From NCBI GenBank assembly GCA_022969175.1, contig JALJPB010000010.1, positions 1 to 64,000 on the forward strand: a stretch of DNA of 64,000 nucleotides, in the 5' to 3' direction. The DNA is from Colwellia sp. (GTDB lineage Bacteria; Pseudomonadota; Gammaproteobacteria; Enterobacterales; Alteromonadaceae). Of the stretch, positions 21,128 to 30,260 are shown piece by piece; position 1 is the stretch's first letter; every line of letters begins with the position of its first letter. A model generated the notes under the pieces. The model saw only the letters and a program-made list of their open reading frames with translations, had not been told where the DNA came from and ran no database searches. Position numbers and translations under genes: made by a program.

Positions 21128-21595
21128 GTGCAGTTAAGTATGAAATTAAGTCCTGTAAATGATGACCACCTAACGCAATTAATGTCTTGGTTTGTTAATG
21201 AACAACAATTAAAAAACTGGTCAGGCCCTAATTTTGATTACCCGTTTACTGCTGAGTCTTTCAAAAGAGACTTACGCATGGACTCGTTAACTTCCTTTGC
21301 TTTACTTGATGAGGGCAATCAATTTGTAGCCTTTGGTCAGTATTATTTACGTCTAAATTGCTGTCATTTAGGGCGGTTAGTGGTTAATCCTTCATTGCGC
21401 GGCAAAGGCATTATTGCTCAGCTAATTCAAGCTTTGGTCGAATCAGGTAAACAAACATTGGCGGTCAGTTCATGTTCTCTATTTGTATTAGCAGATAATA
21501 AGTCGGCCATTACGGCTTATCAAAAATCAGGTTTTTCAATGGCGACATACCCTGAATTAATTCCCTTGGATAATTGTTTATATATGACTATGTGA
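21128..21595 (+). CDS. GNAT family N-acetyltransferase
   Basis: A 155-residue GNAT protein. The acetyl-CoA binding loop is visible in LGRLVVNPSLRGKGIIAQLIQALVE, and NKSAITAYQKSGF is the typical C-terminal GNAT strand-helix. Start GTG at 21128 has AAGG 7 bases upstream and is preferred over ATG 21140. The substrate cannot be read. It is convergent with the kinase-phosphatase gene (4 bases between stops) and is not obviously part of the nitrate set. Confidence 0.82.
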   Translation: MQLSMKLSPVNDDHLTQLMSWFVNEQQLKNWSGPNFDYPFTAESFKRDLRMDSLTSFALLDEGNQFVAFGQYYLRLNCCHLGRLVVNPSLRGKGIIAQLIQALVESGKQTLAVSSCSLFVLADNKSAITAYQKSGFSMATYPELIPLDNCLYMTM

Positions 21596-21599
21596 GTAT

Positions 21600-23432
21600 T
21601 TAGCTAAGTGTAAGTGATAATATTAAGGCCACGGCCAATATAAATGAAACGCCTTGCCAAAATAATACCGGGTTACGCTGTAAAATTGGCTGAGTTTTAT
21701 ATTCTTCAACGGCGGTAATGTTGGGTTTATTGATGTCACGATCAAATTCAGAAAAAGCCTGGTAGCGATCTTTAGGGTTGGCTTGTACCGCTTGTTGTAA
21801 ACTTAAATCTAACCATATTGGCAGTTCTGGCCGAAACTGTTTTATGCTGCGGTATTGCCATTGAGAGTAGTGTTTAAAATTCACCTCAGCGCGCTTCATC
21901 GGTTTGTAAGGCAGTTCACCACAAAGCATTTGATAACCAATAACACCTAATGAAAATAAATCACTTTTGTTGTCCGCTTTCATATTCAGCAGAGTTTCCG
22001 GTGCAATATAATTGAGTGAACCTTGGGGGACAGACTCAAGAATGGTGTCTTGGTTTTCATTTAAGGAAGCAACAGAAACTGTGCCATAATCAATGAGTTT
22101 AATCTGACCAAGGGCATCAATCATGATGTTATCAGGTTTTAAGTCACGATGAACTAACTCAAGTCGTTGAAAAGCCCGTAAGGCACTGACAATTTGTTTA
22201 ATAATCTCTCTTACTTGCCCGATACTTGGCTTTGGATTGTCATGCATCCATTCGCTTAAGGTTTGTCCTTCAACATATTCACAAAGGTGATAAAGAAACT
22301 TACTGTTAATTTCTCCACTTTTTACTTTCATCACCTTGTTATGATTAATGCGTTCTCCAACCCAAGCTTCGCGCATGAATCCTTGTAGATATACGCTGTC
22401 GTCGATAAAATTTTCTGAGGGCGCTTTAAGTACCAGTACTTCTGGTGGGGAGTCATCGACTAGGCTCTTTTCTACTAAGTAAAGATGTGATCTAATGCTG
22501 GCATGAATAACTTTACGAACGGTGTAACCATCAATGGTATCGCCTAATTTTAATGCCGGCGGAATAGTTCTGGTAAATAAATCTCGCTCTATCTCTTCAA
22601 GTTTTCTATTAGGTACTTCATTGATTGCTACCAATAAACAACTGACATTGTCATCACTGCCTTTTGCTATAGCGTGGTCAATAATTGCTTGGCTGGTTTG
22701 TTCTAATTCACCTTCGTTTGTTGGTGTCGAAATGTTAGCAAGATGATCACTGAGCTCTTTTTTAGATAAAAAATCATGTACGCCATCACAAGTGAGAATA
22801 AAAATATCATCAGCTTGTAGGTCAACTTTATGCACATCAACTTCAAGTCGAGTATCTGCGCCCATTGCTCTAGTGAGTACGACATGTTTATCACCATGTT
22901 TTCTATTATGATCACGGGTAATAGCTTCTAGTTGGTTTTGACGAAACTTGCTAATGCGAGAGTCACCAACATGAAAAATGTAGCCTGTTGTCGATTTTAA
23001 AATTAGTGCCGAAAATGTTGTTAACCAGTGGCTCTCACAATTTGAATATTGAGAGCTTAAATTAAGTGAAGAGCTTTGAATGCTGCTCTGAGAAAAAAGC
23101 CACTGATTTAAACTATTTAAAACTTTACTGGCAGATTTTTGCGTTGACCATGTCTCAGGTGTTGCATAATATTCACTAATAAATTGTGTTACTGCCAGTT
23201 GTGAAGCTTCAGCGGCTTTACTTGCACTGGATACACCATCGGCAATTGCTGCAATTGCCCCTTTGGCAATTAACTCATTATCGCTGGGAATTAAAGCGGC
23301 AAAAGCATCTTGGTTAACAGGCTTTTTTCCTGATGACGAAAAACCGCCAAAACAAAGTCGCAAATGAGCAGAAGTTTTTGCTGTTAAGGGAATGTTTTTA
23401 TTATTCATTAAGTTACTCAGCTCAACTGACAC
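21600..23432 (-). CDS. Bifunctional PP2C phosphatase / Ser-Thr protein kinase with C-terminal membrane anchor
   Basis: 610 residues. Residues 25-275 are a PP2C phosphatase with metal-binding aspartates in NQDAF, AIADGVSS (Asp65), FILTCDGVHD and GSDDNVSC. Residues 300-560 are a Hanks-type kinase: Lys336 (VLVLKAP), HRDLKPDN (catalytic Asp430), DYG at 448-450 in place of DFG, and APE. One membrane helix ends the chain (about 588-609). This two-in-one protein commonly accompanies nitrate/nitrite transporters in gammaproteobacteria such as Pseudomonas, where it is thought to adjust nitrate uptake. The GTG start overlaps the transporter stop by 11 bases, indicating coupling; the ATG at 23408 is an alternative start. 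Confidence 0.92.
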   Translation of the reverse strand: MSVELSNLMNNKNIPLTAKTSAHLRLCFGGFSSSGKKPVNQDAFAALIPSDNELIAKGAIAAIADGVSSASKAAEASQLAVTQFISEYYATPETWSTQKSASKVLNSLNQWLFSQSSIQSSSLNLSSQYSNCESHWLTTFSALILKSTTGYIFHVGDSRISKFRQNQLEAITRDHNRKHGDKHVVLTRAMGADTRLEVDVHKVDLQADDIFILTCDGVHDFLSKKELSDHLANISTPTNEGELEQTSQAIIDHAIAKGSDDNVSCLLVAINEVPNRKLEEIERDLFTRTIPPALKLGDTIDGYTVRKVIHASIRSHLYLVEKSLVDDSPPEVLVLKAPSENFIDDSVYLQGFMREAWVGERINHNKVMKVKSGEINSKFLYHLCEYVEGQTLSEWMHDNPKPSIGQVREIIKQIVSALRAFQRLELVHRDLKPDNIMIDALGQIKLIDYGTVSVASLNENQDTILESVPQGSLNYIAPETLLNMKADNKSDLFSLGVIGYQMLCGELPYKPMKRAEVNFKHYSQWQYRSIKQFRPELPIWLDLSLQQAVQANPKDRYQAFSEFDRDINKPNITAVEEYKTQPILQRNPVLFWQGVSFILAVALILSLTLS

Positions 23433-24903
23433 TAATTAATTCAACAGTACCATCTTCACGAACTTCAGCTATAGAGCCTTTAGGCTCTTCCATTAATAGC
23501 AAGGTTGCAAAGCCAAGCAACGCAGTACCGGCAATAACTAAGAAGAAGGTTTGATAATCAACCATTGATAATACCGTGAGATATACCACAGCACCTACAT
23601 TACCATAAGCGCCTGTCATACCAGCTATTTGTCCGGTTAAACGGCGTTTAATTAATGGCACGGCTGCAAATACCGCGCCTTCACCTGCTTGAACAAAAAA
23701 CGAACATGCCATTGCTGTGATTACGGCAAGTGCTAAAGGCCAAGTATTATCAATAGTTGACATGACAAGATAGCCTAAGGCTAAACCTGCGGTTAATATT
23801 AATAAGGTCTTTTTTCGGCCAAACTTATCACTTAACCAACCACCACCCGGGCGAGACATTAAATTCATAAAAGCATATAACGAAGCTAATAAACCGGCAT
23901 AGATCATATCTAAAGAAAATACATCGGCAAAAAATAACGGCAACATAGAAATTACCGCTAACTCAGAGCCAAAAGTCGCAAAATATAATACGTTTAATAC
24001 CGCAACTTGTTTGAATTTGTATTGATGAATTTCGGGTACCGCTTGTTTAAATAAGTGGCCGTTAACTTTGTAAGTTTGTTTAACTTCATAAATAAATAGC
24101 AGAACTAAAGCGAAATAAGCAAAAACAGCGACTTGTTCTGAAAAGAGGTTAACGCCATTAGGTGATAGTTTCCAAGTTAATAAAGCAAGTGCCGCGTACA
24201 TTGGCAATTTCATGATTAATAATAAATAAAAATCACTGACACTGGTAACTTCCATTGCACCTGATTGTTTTGGTTTAAAGTAGGTTGAACCTTCAGGGGT
24301 ATCACTGACATTAAAGTACCAAACAAAACTAAACAGTAAACTCATTAATCCGGTTAATGCTACGGCATAACGCCAGCCGTCTTCAATACCAAAAGCTTCA
24401 CTGATAAGTAAAGCAATCGCAGGCAACGACATAGCCGCAGCTGCCGAGCCAAAGTTGCCCCAGCCACCGTAAATACCTTCGGCAGTACCTAATTCATTAG
24501 CCGGAAACCATTCACTGACCATACGAATGCCAATAACAAAACCAGCGCCAATAAAGCCTAATAAAAATCGGGCGAGGGCGGCTTGTTCAAAACTGTCTGC
24601 CATGGCGAACATAAAACAAGGCAAACTACAAAATGCCAATAAGAATGAAAACGTTAACTTGGGGCCATATTTATCGGTCAGCATGCCGATAATAACTCTG
24701 GCTGGTATGGTTAATGCCACATTGAGAATTAATAAGGTTTTAATTTCACTTGATGATAAACCTAAGCTAGCGGCTATTACACCAAGCAAAGGTGCATGGT
24801 TAAACCAAACAACAAAAGTAATGAAAAAGGCCATCCAACTGAGATGCAGTACTTTCATCTTGCCAGTAAACGATAATAATTTTATGCCGTGTTGAGAGCT
24901 CAT
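23422..24903 (-). CDS. MFS nitrate/nitrite transporter, NarK/NasA family
   Basis: A 493-residue, 12-helix major facilitator protein. The nitrate-nitrite porter signature is clear in IGIRMVSEWFPANE and GIYGGWGNFGSAAAAM, and a second motif lies near SFFVQAGEGAVFAAVPL. GMLTDKYGPKLTF and WLSDKFGRKKTLL are the MFS loop motifs. It should import nitrate for the reductase at 15-17 kb or exchange it for nitrite. The start has AGGGA 8 bases upstream. The kinase-phosphatase gene overlaps its end, forming a two-gene operon. Confidence 0.9.
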   Translation of the reverse strand: MSSQHGIKLLSFTGKMKVLHLSWMAFFITFVVWFNHAPLLGVIAASLGLSSSEIKTLLILNVALTIPARVIIGMLTDKYGPKLTFSFLLAFCSLPCFMFAMADSFEQAALARFLLGFIGAGFVIGIRMVSEWFPANELGTAEGIYGGWGNFGSAAAAMSLPAIALLISEAFGIEDGWRYAVALTGLMSLLFSFVWYFNVSDTPEGSTYFKPKQSGAMEVTSVSDFYLLLIMKLPMYAALALLTWKLSPNGVNLFSEQVAVFAYFALVLLFIYEVKQTYKVNGHLFKQAVPEIHQYKFKQVAVLNVLYFATFGSELAVISMLPLFFADVFSLDMIYAGLLASLYAFMNLMSRPGGGWLSDKFGRKKTLLILTAGLALGYLVMSTIDNTWPLALAVITAMACSFFVQAGEGAVFAAVPLIKRRLTGQIAGMTGAYGNVGAVVYLTVLSMVDYQTFFLVIAGTALLGFATLLLMEEPKGSIAEVREDGTVELISVS

Positions 24904-25083
24904 AATAATTCCCTAAAATTTTTAAAACTAATGAGAGTTAAAAAGCAAGGGGAATGCCATGATCTGACTTTATGTTTATATCTTTAAAATCATCAGGTTA
25001 ATGAGAGGGATGATTGTTTGTTTATAATAGTTAATAAAATAATGCACTGTAATTGTTTATTCGCACGTTTAGAGTGCAGTGAC

Positions 25084-25416
25084 TTAATTTTCTAAACGGG
25101 TGAATATGTAAATAGCTGTCATCGACAGCGTTAATAATATCGCAGGTTGAGAAACTATATCCGTTAATACTTGGCTATTAAGGGGGAAATTGGCGGTAGA
25201 ATAAATATGACGATAGATAAATGTTTTAATAACCTTTAGCCAAGTCAATACGGGGAAGAAAGCGATAAACAGTACAGCTAAAAATGTATATAAAATAGTT
25301 AAAATATAGATACGTAGATGGTTAAATTTAGCTATTTTTGATACAACGTCAGCACTAAAGCCCTGATCTTCTATATCGTACATAGGTACTGATAATAATT
25401 GCTCTATATTACTCAT
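25084..25416 (-). CDS. Small membrane protein downstream of an ECF sigma factor
   Basis: 110 residues from the ATG at 25416; the ATG at 25425 touches the AAGG ribosome site and so is less likely. There is a helix at about residues 38-60 (IYILTILYTFLAVLFIAFF) and another near the C-terminus (AILLTLSMTAIYIF), with a soluble N-terminal part. Its position directly after the sigma gene, 33 bases on, would suit an anti-sigma or membrane partner, but there is no zinc-binding anti-sigma motif. Function unknown. Confidence 0.6.
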   Translation of the reverse strand: MSNIEQLLSVPMYDIEDQGFSADVVSKIAKFNHLRIYILTILYTFLAVLFIAFFPVLTWLKVIKTFIYRHIYSTANFPLNSQVLTDIVSQPAILLTLSMTAIYIFTRLEN

Positions 25417-25449
25417 AATTTTCATCCTTCATTTGCGCTGAAATTGATA

Positions 25450-26037
25450 TCAAGCGGCACCTGTGATTATTGGGTTACTGTCTTGGTTATCACCAGTTTT
25501 TGCATTAAGCAAGAAGCTCAATTTGTCTTTGCCACGCTTAGAGTGGGATTTTATTGTTCCTAGTGGAATTTTTAACATCTCACTTATTTCTGATTGGCTA
25601 TAGCCAAAAGTATATTGCAACGTCAAACAAGATCTTTCGTTGGCTGAAAGTAATGTCATAGCGGCTTCTAAATCTATTTCATGGTTGAGTTGCTCACTAT
25701 TACATGGAGTTAATTGTTGCTCATCTAATTCGTGATAGGTTTTTTTAGCTCGTAAATGCTGTAGAAACTGATAATAAGCAATGCTTAATAACCAACTAAT
25801 AAACTTGCCACGGCCATGTTCTTTGCCGCGCTCTTGATAAAGGTTTAACTTTCGAAAAGCTTGTAAGAATGTATTTTGCGCAATATCGTCTGCCAAAGAT
25901 AAATCAGGGGCACAAAGGCGTCGACAATATTGTCGAACGCTTTGTTGGTGGTGTTTTACCAGTTGTGAGAACGCCTGCTGATCATTACCAATCAACACTT
26001 TTACTATCAATTCATTTTCATTGACGTTGTTTTTCAT
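25450..26037 (-). CDS. ECF-type RNA polymerase sigma factor
   Basis: 195 residues with sigma-70 region 2 (YCRRLCAPDLSLADDIAQNTFLQAF, including the DDIAQ.TF pattern typical of ECF sigmas) and region 4 (LSANERSCLTLQYTFGYSQSEISEML, then IPLGTIKSHSKRGKDKL). It directs polymerase to a dedicated set of promoters. It is the middle gene of three on this strand, flanked by small membrane proteins, an arrangement suggesting membrane-linked control. Its target genes are not identified; the DUF481 genes across the divergent region are candidates only by position. Confidence 0.9.
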   Translation of the reverse strand: MKNNVNENELIVKVLIGNDQQAFSQLVKHHQQSVRQYCRRLCAPDLSLADDIAQNTFLQAFRKLNLYQERGKEHGRGKFISWLLSIAYYQFLQHLRAKKTYHELDEQQLTPCNSEQLNHEIDLEAAMTLLSANERSCLTLQYTFGYSQSEISEMLKIPLGTIKSHSKRGKDKLSFLLNAKTGDNQDSNPIITGAA

Positions 26038-26063
26038 AAAGGCTATTACATTATATTGCTAAT

Positions 26064-26420
26064 TCAAGACTTTGGCTTAAATTTATGAATTAACAAAAAT
26101 GCCGCACCAATAGCAAACGGAAAGGCCGATAAACCAATAAACTCAGGTTCACTCTCTAACGCTAACCAACCATACAGTAATATAGCTAAAGAAAAGCTTA
26201 TCAGCAGTATGCCACGAGAAAAATCTTTATCGGTATTATTCGAAGGGTTGGGTTTTGCGATACTTGCTACGAGCTCAGGCGATAATGTTTGACCATTATC
26301 GATAAGGTGTTGTAGGGTTTTTTGTTGCTCCAACTTACCTTGAGCTGCGTAATAAACAAAGCTCAAAATTACTATCATCAGACAGATAAATAGTACAATA
26401 GGTATCATCATTTCATTCAT
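26064..26420 (-). CDS. DUF6249-like small membrane protein
   Basis: 118 residues from the ATG at 26420, which has GGAG 9 bases upstream; an upstream in-frame start runs into a palindromic repeat and is unlikely. A membrane helix at about 5-25 (IPIVLFICLMIVILSFVYYA), a charged linker, and two helices (DFSRGILLISFSLAILLYGW and AFPFAIGAAFLLIHKF) fit the DUF6249 family as I recall it. Such proteins are often encoded next to ECF sigma factors. It is the first gene of the three-gene unit, 26 bases before the sigma gene. Confidence 0.65.
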   Translation of the reverse strand: MNEMMIPIVLFICLMIVILSFVYYAAQGKLEQQKTLQHLIDNGQTLSPELVASIAKPNPSNNTDKDFSRGILLISFSLAILLYGWLALESEPEFIGLSAFPFAIGAAFLLIHKFKPKS

Positions 26421-26444
26421 AAATTTTACTCCAAAGTAATTGTT

Positions 26445-26496
26445 ATACCAAATCAATTAAGTTTGTTGCCACTTAGAAACTTAATGGAATTGGTAT
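26445..26496. repeat. Palindromic interspersed element (imperfect 20-bp inverted repeat)
   Basis: The arms 26445-26464 and 26477-26496 match at 18 of 20 positions (ATACCAAATCAATTAAGTTT against ATACCAATTCCATTAAGTTT in reverse complement) around a 12-base centre. It lies between the divergent DUF6249 and DUF481 genes. Short elements with ATACCAATT ends are frequent in Colwellia-like genomes as far as I recall, so it may be a miniature mobile or REP-like repeat. Confidence 0.75.
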
Positions 26497-26649
26497 TATT
26501 AAGGTAGTTGCCGTGAGTGTTGTTTTTGGATGCAAATAAAATTAATTATTAAAAAAGATGCTTATTTAAATAATAGTATATGCTGCTATAATCCTGTTAA
26601 GTACTCAATAGTCACTGTTTTACTTAGCTTAATCGCGGAAACAAATTGA

Positions 26650-27774
26650 ATGAATAATGCTCTAAGAACAATTTATCTCACACTTATATTTTTGCCAATT
26701 CTGACTTTACCTGAAGTTGCTGCACAAAGTAGTAAAACAGATTGGCAAACGCCAAGCCCTATTTTTAAACAAAAGTTTGATTGGTTACGCTTAACTTCAA
26801 ATGAGTGGTTAAAAGGTGACATTGTGTCGATGTACGATGAAACTTTAGAGTTTGATAGTGACGAATTAGATATGCAAACGATTGATTGGGATGATGTTGC
26901 CGAATTAAGAAGTAAAGATTGGCTAAGTATACGGTTGGTGGATGGTACGATCGCCGAGGGCTATTTAGTGGTGCTGGACGGTAAACTTACCCTAGTAAAT
27001 AATAACATCTCAACTAATTACCATTTAAATGAGTTGGTATCTATTGCTTCTTCTGGAGTTAATGAGTGGGATCTGTGGGATGGCTATGCCAATGTTGGTT
27101 TAAATGTTCGTAGCGGTAATACTGAGCAGCTTGATTACACCATAACGGCAGGGATTCAGCGCAGAAGTTCTTCAAGCCGTTTTAAAACGGATTACACGGC
27201 TAATTATAGTAAAAGTGAAATTGATGATGATGGTGTACCAACTGACGTTAAAACGGCTGACAGCCAAAGGTTAACCAGTACCTATGATTGGTATTTTAGC
27301 CAAAAAATATTCTTTCGAGTGGTGGATGCTGAATATTTTAGTGATGAATTTCTCAATGTTGATTCAAGAATTAGTGTTGGTGTTGGTTTAGGTTACCAAC
27401 TTATTGATAGCAGCAAAACCAGTTGGGAAGTCACCTTAGGCCCTAGTTATCAAACTACTCGTTTTAATAACGTTAAAGAGGGGGAAGATGATCAAGAAAA
27501 CTCAGCCGTTGTTTCTATTGGCACTACCTATGAGTATGAGCTGACCAGTGATATTGATTTTGATGCTAGCTACCAAATTCAGCTAGTGAATGAAGCTTCT
27601 GGCGATAAAATACATCACTTTAAAACAGGGTTTGAAGTAGAGTTTGCCGGTGACTTTGATTTAGATTTAACTTTTTATTTAGATCGAACTGAAAAGCCTA
27701 AAGAAGATGAATCTGAAAATATTCCAGAGCAAAATGATTATCGCTTTGTTGTCAGTTTAGGTTATGATTTTTAG
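26650..27774 (+). CDS. DUF481 outer-membrane protein, copy 1
   Basis: A 374-residue precursor with a signal peptide ending LPEVAAQ (about residue 25). Residues 30-140 form an N-terminal region with repeated Trp-rich strands (FDWLRLTSNEWLKGDIVSMY), and 145-374 form a DUF481 beta-barrel (YANVGLNVRSGNTEQLDYT to the terminal VSLGYDF) ending in Phe. The family is of unknown function (E. coli YdiY is a member). The next gene is a close paralogue. A terminator follows, so this copy can be transcribed alone. Confidence 0.85.
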   Translation: MNNALRTIYLTLIFLPILTLPEVAAQSSKTDWQTPSPIFKQKFDWLRLTSNEWLKGDIVSMYDETLEFDSDELDMQTIDWDDVAELRSKDWLSIRLVDGTIAEGYLVVLDGKLTLVNNNISTNYHLNELVSIASSGVNEWDLWDGYANVGLNVRSGNTEQLDYTITAGIQRRSSSSRFKTDYTANYSKSEIDDDGVPTDVKTADSQRLTSTYDWYFSQKIFFRVVDAEYFSDEFLNVDSRISVGVGLGYQLIDSSKTSWEVTLGPSYQTTRFNNVKEGEDDQENSAVVSIGTTYEYELTSDIDFDASYQIQLVNEASGDKIHHFKTGFEVEFAGDFDLDLTFYLDRTEKPKEDESENIPEQNDYRFVVSLGYDF

Positions 27775-27802
27775 CGTGGTAAAAAAGTAAATTATTTTTC
27801 CT

Positions 27803-27828
27803 AAAAAACGCCAGTGTGGGCGTTTTTT
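27803..27828 (+). terminator. Terminator between the two DUF481 genes
   Basis: AAAAAACGCC (27803-27812) and GGCGTTTTTT (27819-27828) form a perfect 10-bp stem with a 6-base loop, ending in six T. It sits 28 bases after the first DUF481 stop. Confidence 0.93.
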
Positions 27829-27866
27829 ATTGATAACGTATTTGTATTAATTAAAAGTTAAGTGAA

Positions 27867-28988
27867 GTGAATAAATTTTTATTATTAACATTGTCTTTAT
27901 TACCTTTGGTTTTTTTGACGAGCTCAGCAGCTGTTGTTAACTCAACTCAAGGTATTAAACCTTGGAAAAAACCGACGCCTGTATTTGATCAAAAGTTTGA
28001 TTGGTTACGACTTACTTCAGATGAATGGTTAAAAGGTGACATCATCTCAATGTATGATGATGAGCTTGAATTTGACAGTGAAGAGTTTGATCTTAAAACC
28101 TTTGATTGGCAAGATGTCGCGGAACTACGTAGTCGATTTGATCAAAGTATTCGTCTAACCGATGGTAGTGTTATTGAAGGTTTCTTAATTGTAAAAAATC
28201 AAAAAGTGACAATACTTAGTAATGGTCAAGCCCATGAATTTCCGTTGTCTGAATTACTCACTATTACCTCATCTTCTGAAAGCCGCGGTAATTTATGGGA
28301 TGGTAATGTCAAATTAGGCGCTAATTATCTAAAAGGTAACGTCGGACAAACTGATTATACGCTATCTTCTGTGATACAAAGACGAACGCCAGAATCACGT
28401 TTTAGATCTGACTTTATTTACAGCTACTCAAGACTTACCAATAAAGGCGAAGGAGATGATGTTGTTAATACTAATAGCCGTCGTCTCACTAGTTATTTTG
28501 ATTGGTTTTATACCGCAAAAGTCTTTTTTAGGTTATTAGATTTTGAACATTTTAGTGATGAACTACAAAATATAAAATCGAGAAATACCATAGGGTTGGC
28601 GGTTGGTTATCACCTTATTAATAATAAACGAGTTCAATGGGATATTACCCTTGGCCCAAGTTACCAGCAAACTATTTATTTAGAAACTCAAGCGCAAGAT
28701 CATGAACAAAGTGGCGTGGCATCACTTAGCACTTTTTTAGAGTATGAAGTGTCGAGTGTTATCGATTTAGTTTTTGATTATCAAATACAATTTGTTAATG
28801 AAGCTTCGGGTAAGCGGATACATAACTTAAAAACGGGGATATCATTTGATTTGAAAAACGACGTAGATGTTGATGTCAGTTTTTATATCGATCGTATCGC
28901 TTCACCTTTACCAACCGATACTACCATCAATAGTATCCCTGAAGAAAATGATTACCGTTTAGTTTTTAGTTTTGGCTATAGTTTTTAA
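27867..28988 (+). CDS. DUF481 outer-membrane protein, copy 2
   Basis: A 373-residue paralogue of the preceding gene: the same order of signal peptide, FDWLRLTSDEWLKGDIISMYDD region and DUF481 barrel, with the terminal Phe in FSFGYSF. Identity is high in the N-terminal domain and lower in the barrel loops, consistent with an old tandem duplication followed by divergence of exposed loops. It starts with GTG at 27867. A perfect 14-bp hairpin follows. Function unknown. Confidence 0.85.
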   Translation: MNKFLLLTLSLLPLVFLTSSAAVVNSTQGIKPWKKPTPVFDQKFDWLRLTSDEWLKGDIISMYDDELEFDSEEFDLKTFDWQDVAELRSRFDQSIRLTDGSVIEGFLIVKNQKVTILSNGQAHEFPLSELLTITSSSESRGNLWDGNVKLGANYLKGNVGQTDYTLSSVIQRRTPESRFRSDFIYSYSRLTNKGEGDDVVNTNSRRLTSYFDWFYTAKVFFRLLDFEHFSDELQNIKSRNTIGLAVGYHLINNKRVQWDITLGPSYQQTIYLETQAQDHEQSGVASLSTFLEYEVSSVIDLVFDYQIQFVNEASGKRIHNLKTGISFDLKNDVDVDVSFYIDRIASPLPTDTTINSIPEENDYRLVFSFGYSF

Positions 28989-29006
28989 CAACGGTATTTA
29001 TTAAGT

Positions 29007-29040
29007 CATATTTTATAAAACGATTTTTTTATAAAATATG
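29007..29040. terminator. Bidirectional terminator between convergent genes
   Basis: CATATTTTATAAAA (29007-29020) and TTTTATAAAATATG (29027-29040) form a perfect 14-bp stem with a 6-base loop. It separates the second DUF481 gene (plus) from the Omp85-type gene (minus), and is AU-rich, so termination may be moderate. Confidence 0.7.
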
Positions 29041-29049
29041 TTTCAAGTA

Positions 29050-30249
29050 TTACCACGCAGAGCCGGCTTGAATATAAAATACGTTCTCTTCTGGTCCTTT
29101 TGCAATATCTATACCCATATTAAAGCCGTACCTGCGGGCTATAAGGTATCTAAAGCCGATGCCTTGGCTCACTTTACTCTCACTGTCTAATAATGATGAA
29201 AATTCACTACTTGCTTTACCCACCCCGGCAAATACATTGATTTCCCAACGGTGGTTAATTTCATAAATCACTTCAAGTTCAGTTAAACCAATGGCATTAC
29301 CTTGATAACGGCCCGCAGGGATGCCGCGCATGGAAATTGAAGGAGTTGCATAGGGCGGTAATAATTGGTCAGAATTTGCATATTCAACTTCGGCTCTAAA
29401 TGCGGTACGCCACTTTTTAGCTACTTGAAAATAATGTAAACCAGTAAATTCGGTTAGCTGATAATTAATATCTGAGCCAATGGCATCGTCAAACCATAAG
29501 TGACTTAATTCATATTTCAAGCCTGTTTTAGGGGAAAACAAGTTGTTTCTGGTGTCATATTCAAGGGTAAAACCAGCACCAGAAGTGGTGATTTTTTTTG
29601 TCAGTAAATCGGTTAATGATTCTTGCCACTCGGGCGGTAAATTGCCAATTAAATCATCTAAATTAGCTGGTGAGATATCAGCATTAATGTACCTGTGTGT
29701 GGGGCCTAAATAAAATGAGCTGTTAGCAATTTTAAATTTTATTGTTTGCATCACCGCCATAGCTTTTGTATTTAGCTGAATAGGTTTATTAAGGACAATA
29801 TCGCCGGAGCCATAAAAATCTAAGTTAATATCTCCGTAACCGCCACCACCCATGTAACGTATTGTTCCTTTTTTAAAAAAACCCATATGACCGCCACCGG
29901 CAAAATAGGAATTATTACCGGTATAAGCACCAATTAGCGCTGAAATACTTGGTGGCATTAAAGAAGCGGCAGCATCATCATTGTCAATTTTTTGCATTGC
30001 GGCTAAACGGGCATTTTTTTCTTTTTCTTCCTCATGAAAAAAAAGCCCCATCATACCTAAGCCACCATCCACTGCGGGATCGGTAATAATAATGGGTACA
30101 GGTAAAAAACCATAAGCATTTTCTGATAAATACTGCGAGGCATCAAATTGACCATCTAAAATATCAATAAACTGATTAGAACTAGCAAAAGACTTGCTGG
30201 CAAATAACGATAATATAAAAATTGATGTTGTTAGTTTACTTATGTTCAT
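29050..30249 (-). CDS. Omp85 (BamA/TamA) family barrel protein without POTRA domains
   Basis: A 399-residue precursor with a signal peptide ending FASKSFAS (about residue 22). The C-terminal two thirds is an Omp85-type 16-strand barrel: YDTRNNLFSPKTGLKYELS is the typical first strand and SMRGIPAGRYQGNAIGLTELEV contains the RG motif of the loop-6 region. The chain ends in Trp. No POTRA repeat lies in the first 100 residues, so it is not BamA or TamA itself. Upstream, 11 bases away, is a second barrel gene that may be a partner or substrate. Its role is unknown. Confidence 0.8.
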   Translation of the reverse strand: MNISKLTTSIFILSLFASKSFASSNQFIDILDGQFDASQYLSENAYGFLPVPIIITDPAVDGGLGMMGLFFHEEEKEKNARLAAMQKIDNDDAAASLMPPSISALIGAYTGNNSYFAGGGHMGFFKKGTIRYMGGGGYGDINLDFYGSGDIVLNKPIQLNTKAMAVMQTIKFKIANSSFYLGPTHRYINADISPANLDDLIGNLPPEWQESLTDLLTKKITTSGAGFTLEYDTRNNLFSPKTGLKYELSHLWFDDAIGSDINYQLTEFTGLHYFQVAKKWRTAFRAEVEYANSDQLLPPYATPSISMRGIPAGRYQGNAIGLTELEVIYEINHRWEINVFAGVGKASSEFSSLLDSESKVSQGIGFRYLIARRYGFNMGIDIAKGPEENVFYIQAGSAW

Positions 30250-30260
30250 AAGTTATTCTC

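Noticed and set aside
24987-25013. FNR or Nar-type operator (ATCATC to GATGAT) before the NarK-like gene
   Set aside because: Half-sites do not match TTGAT/ATCAA and the spacing is too long; no credible site.
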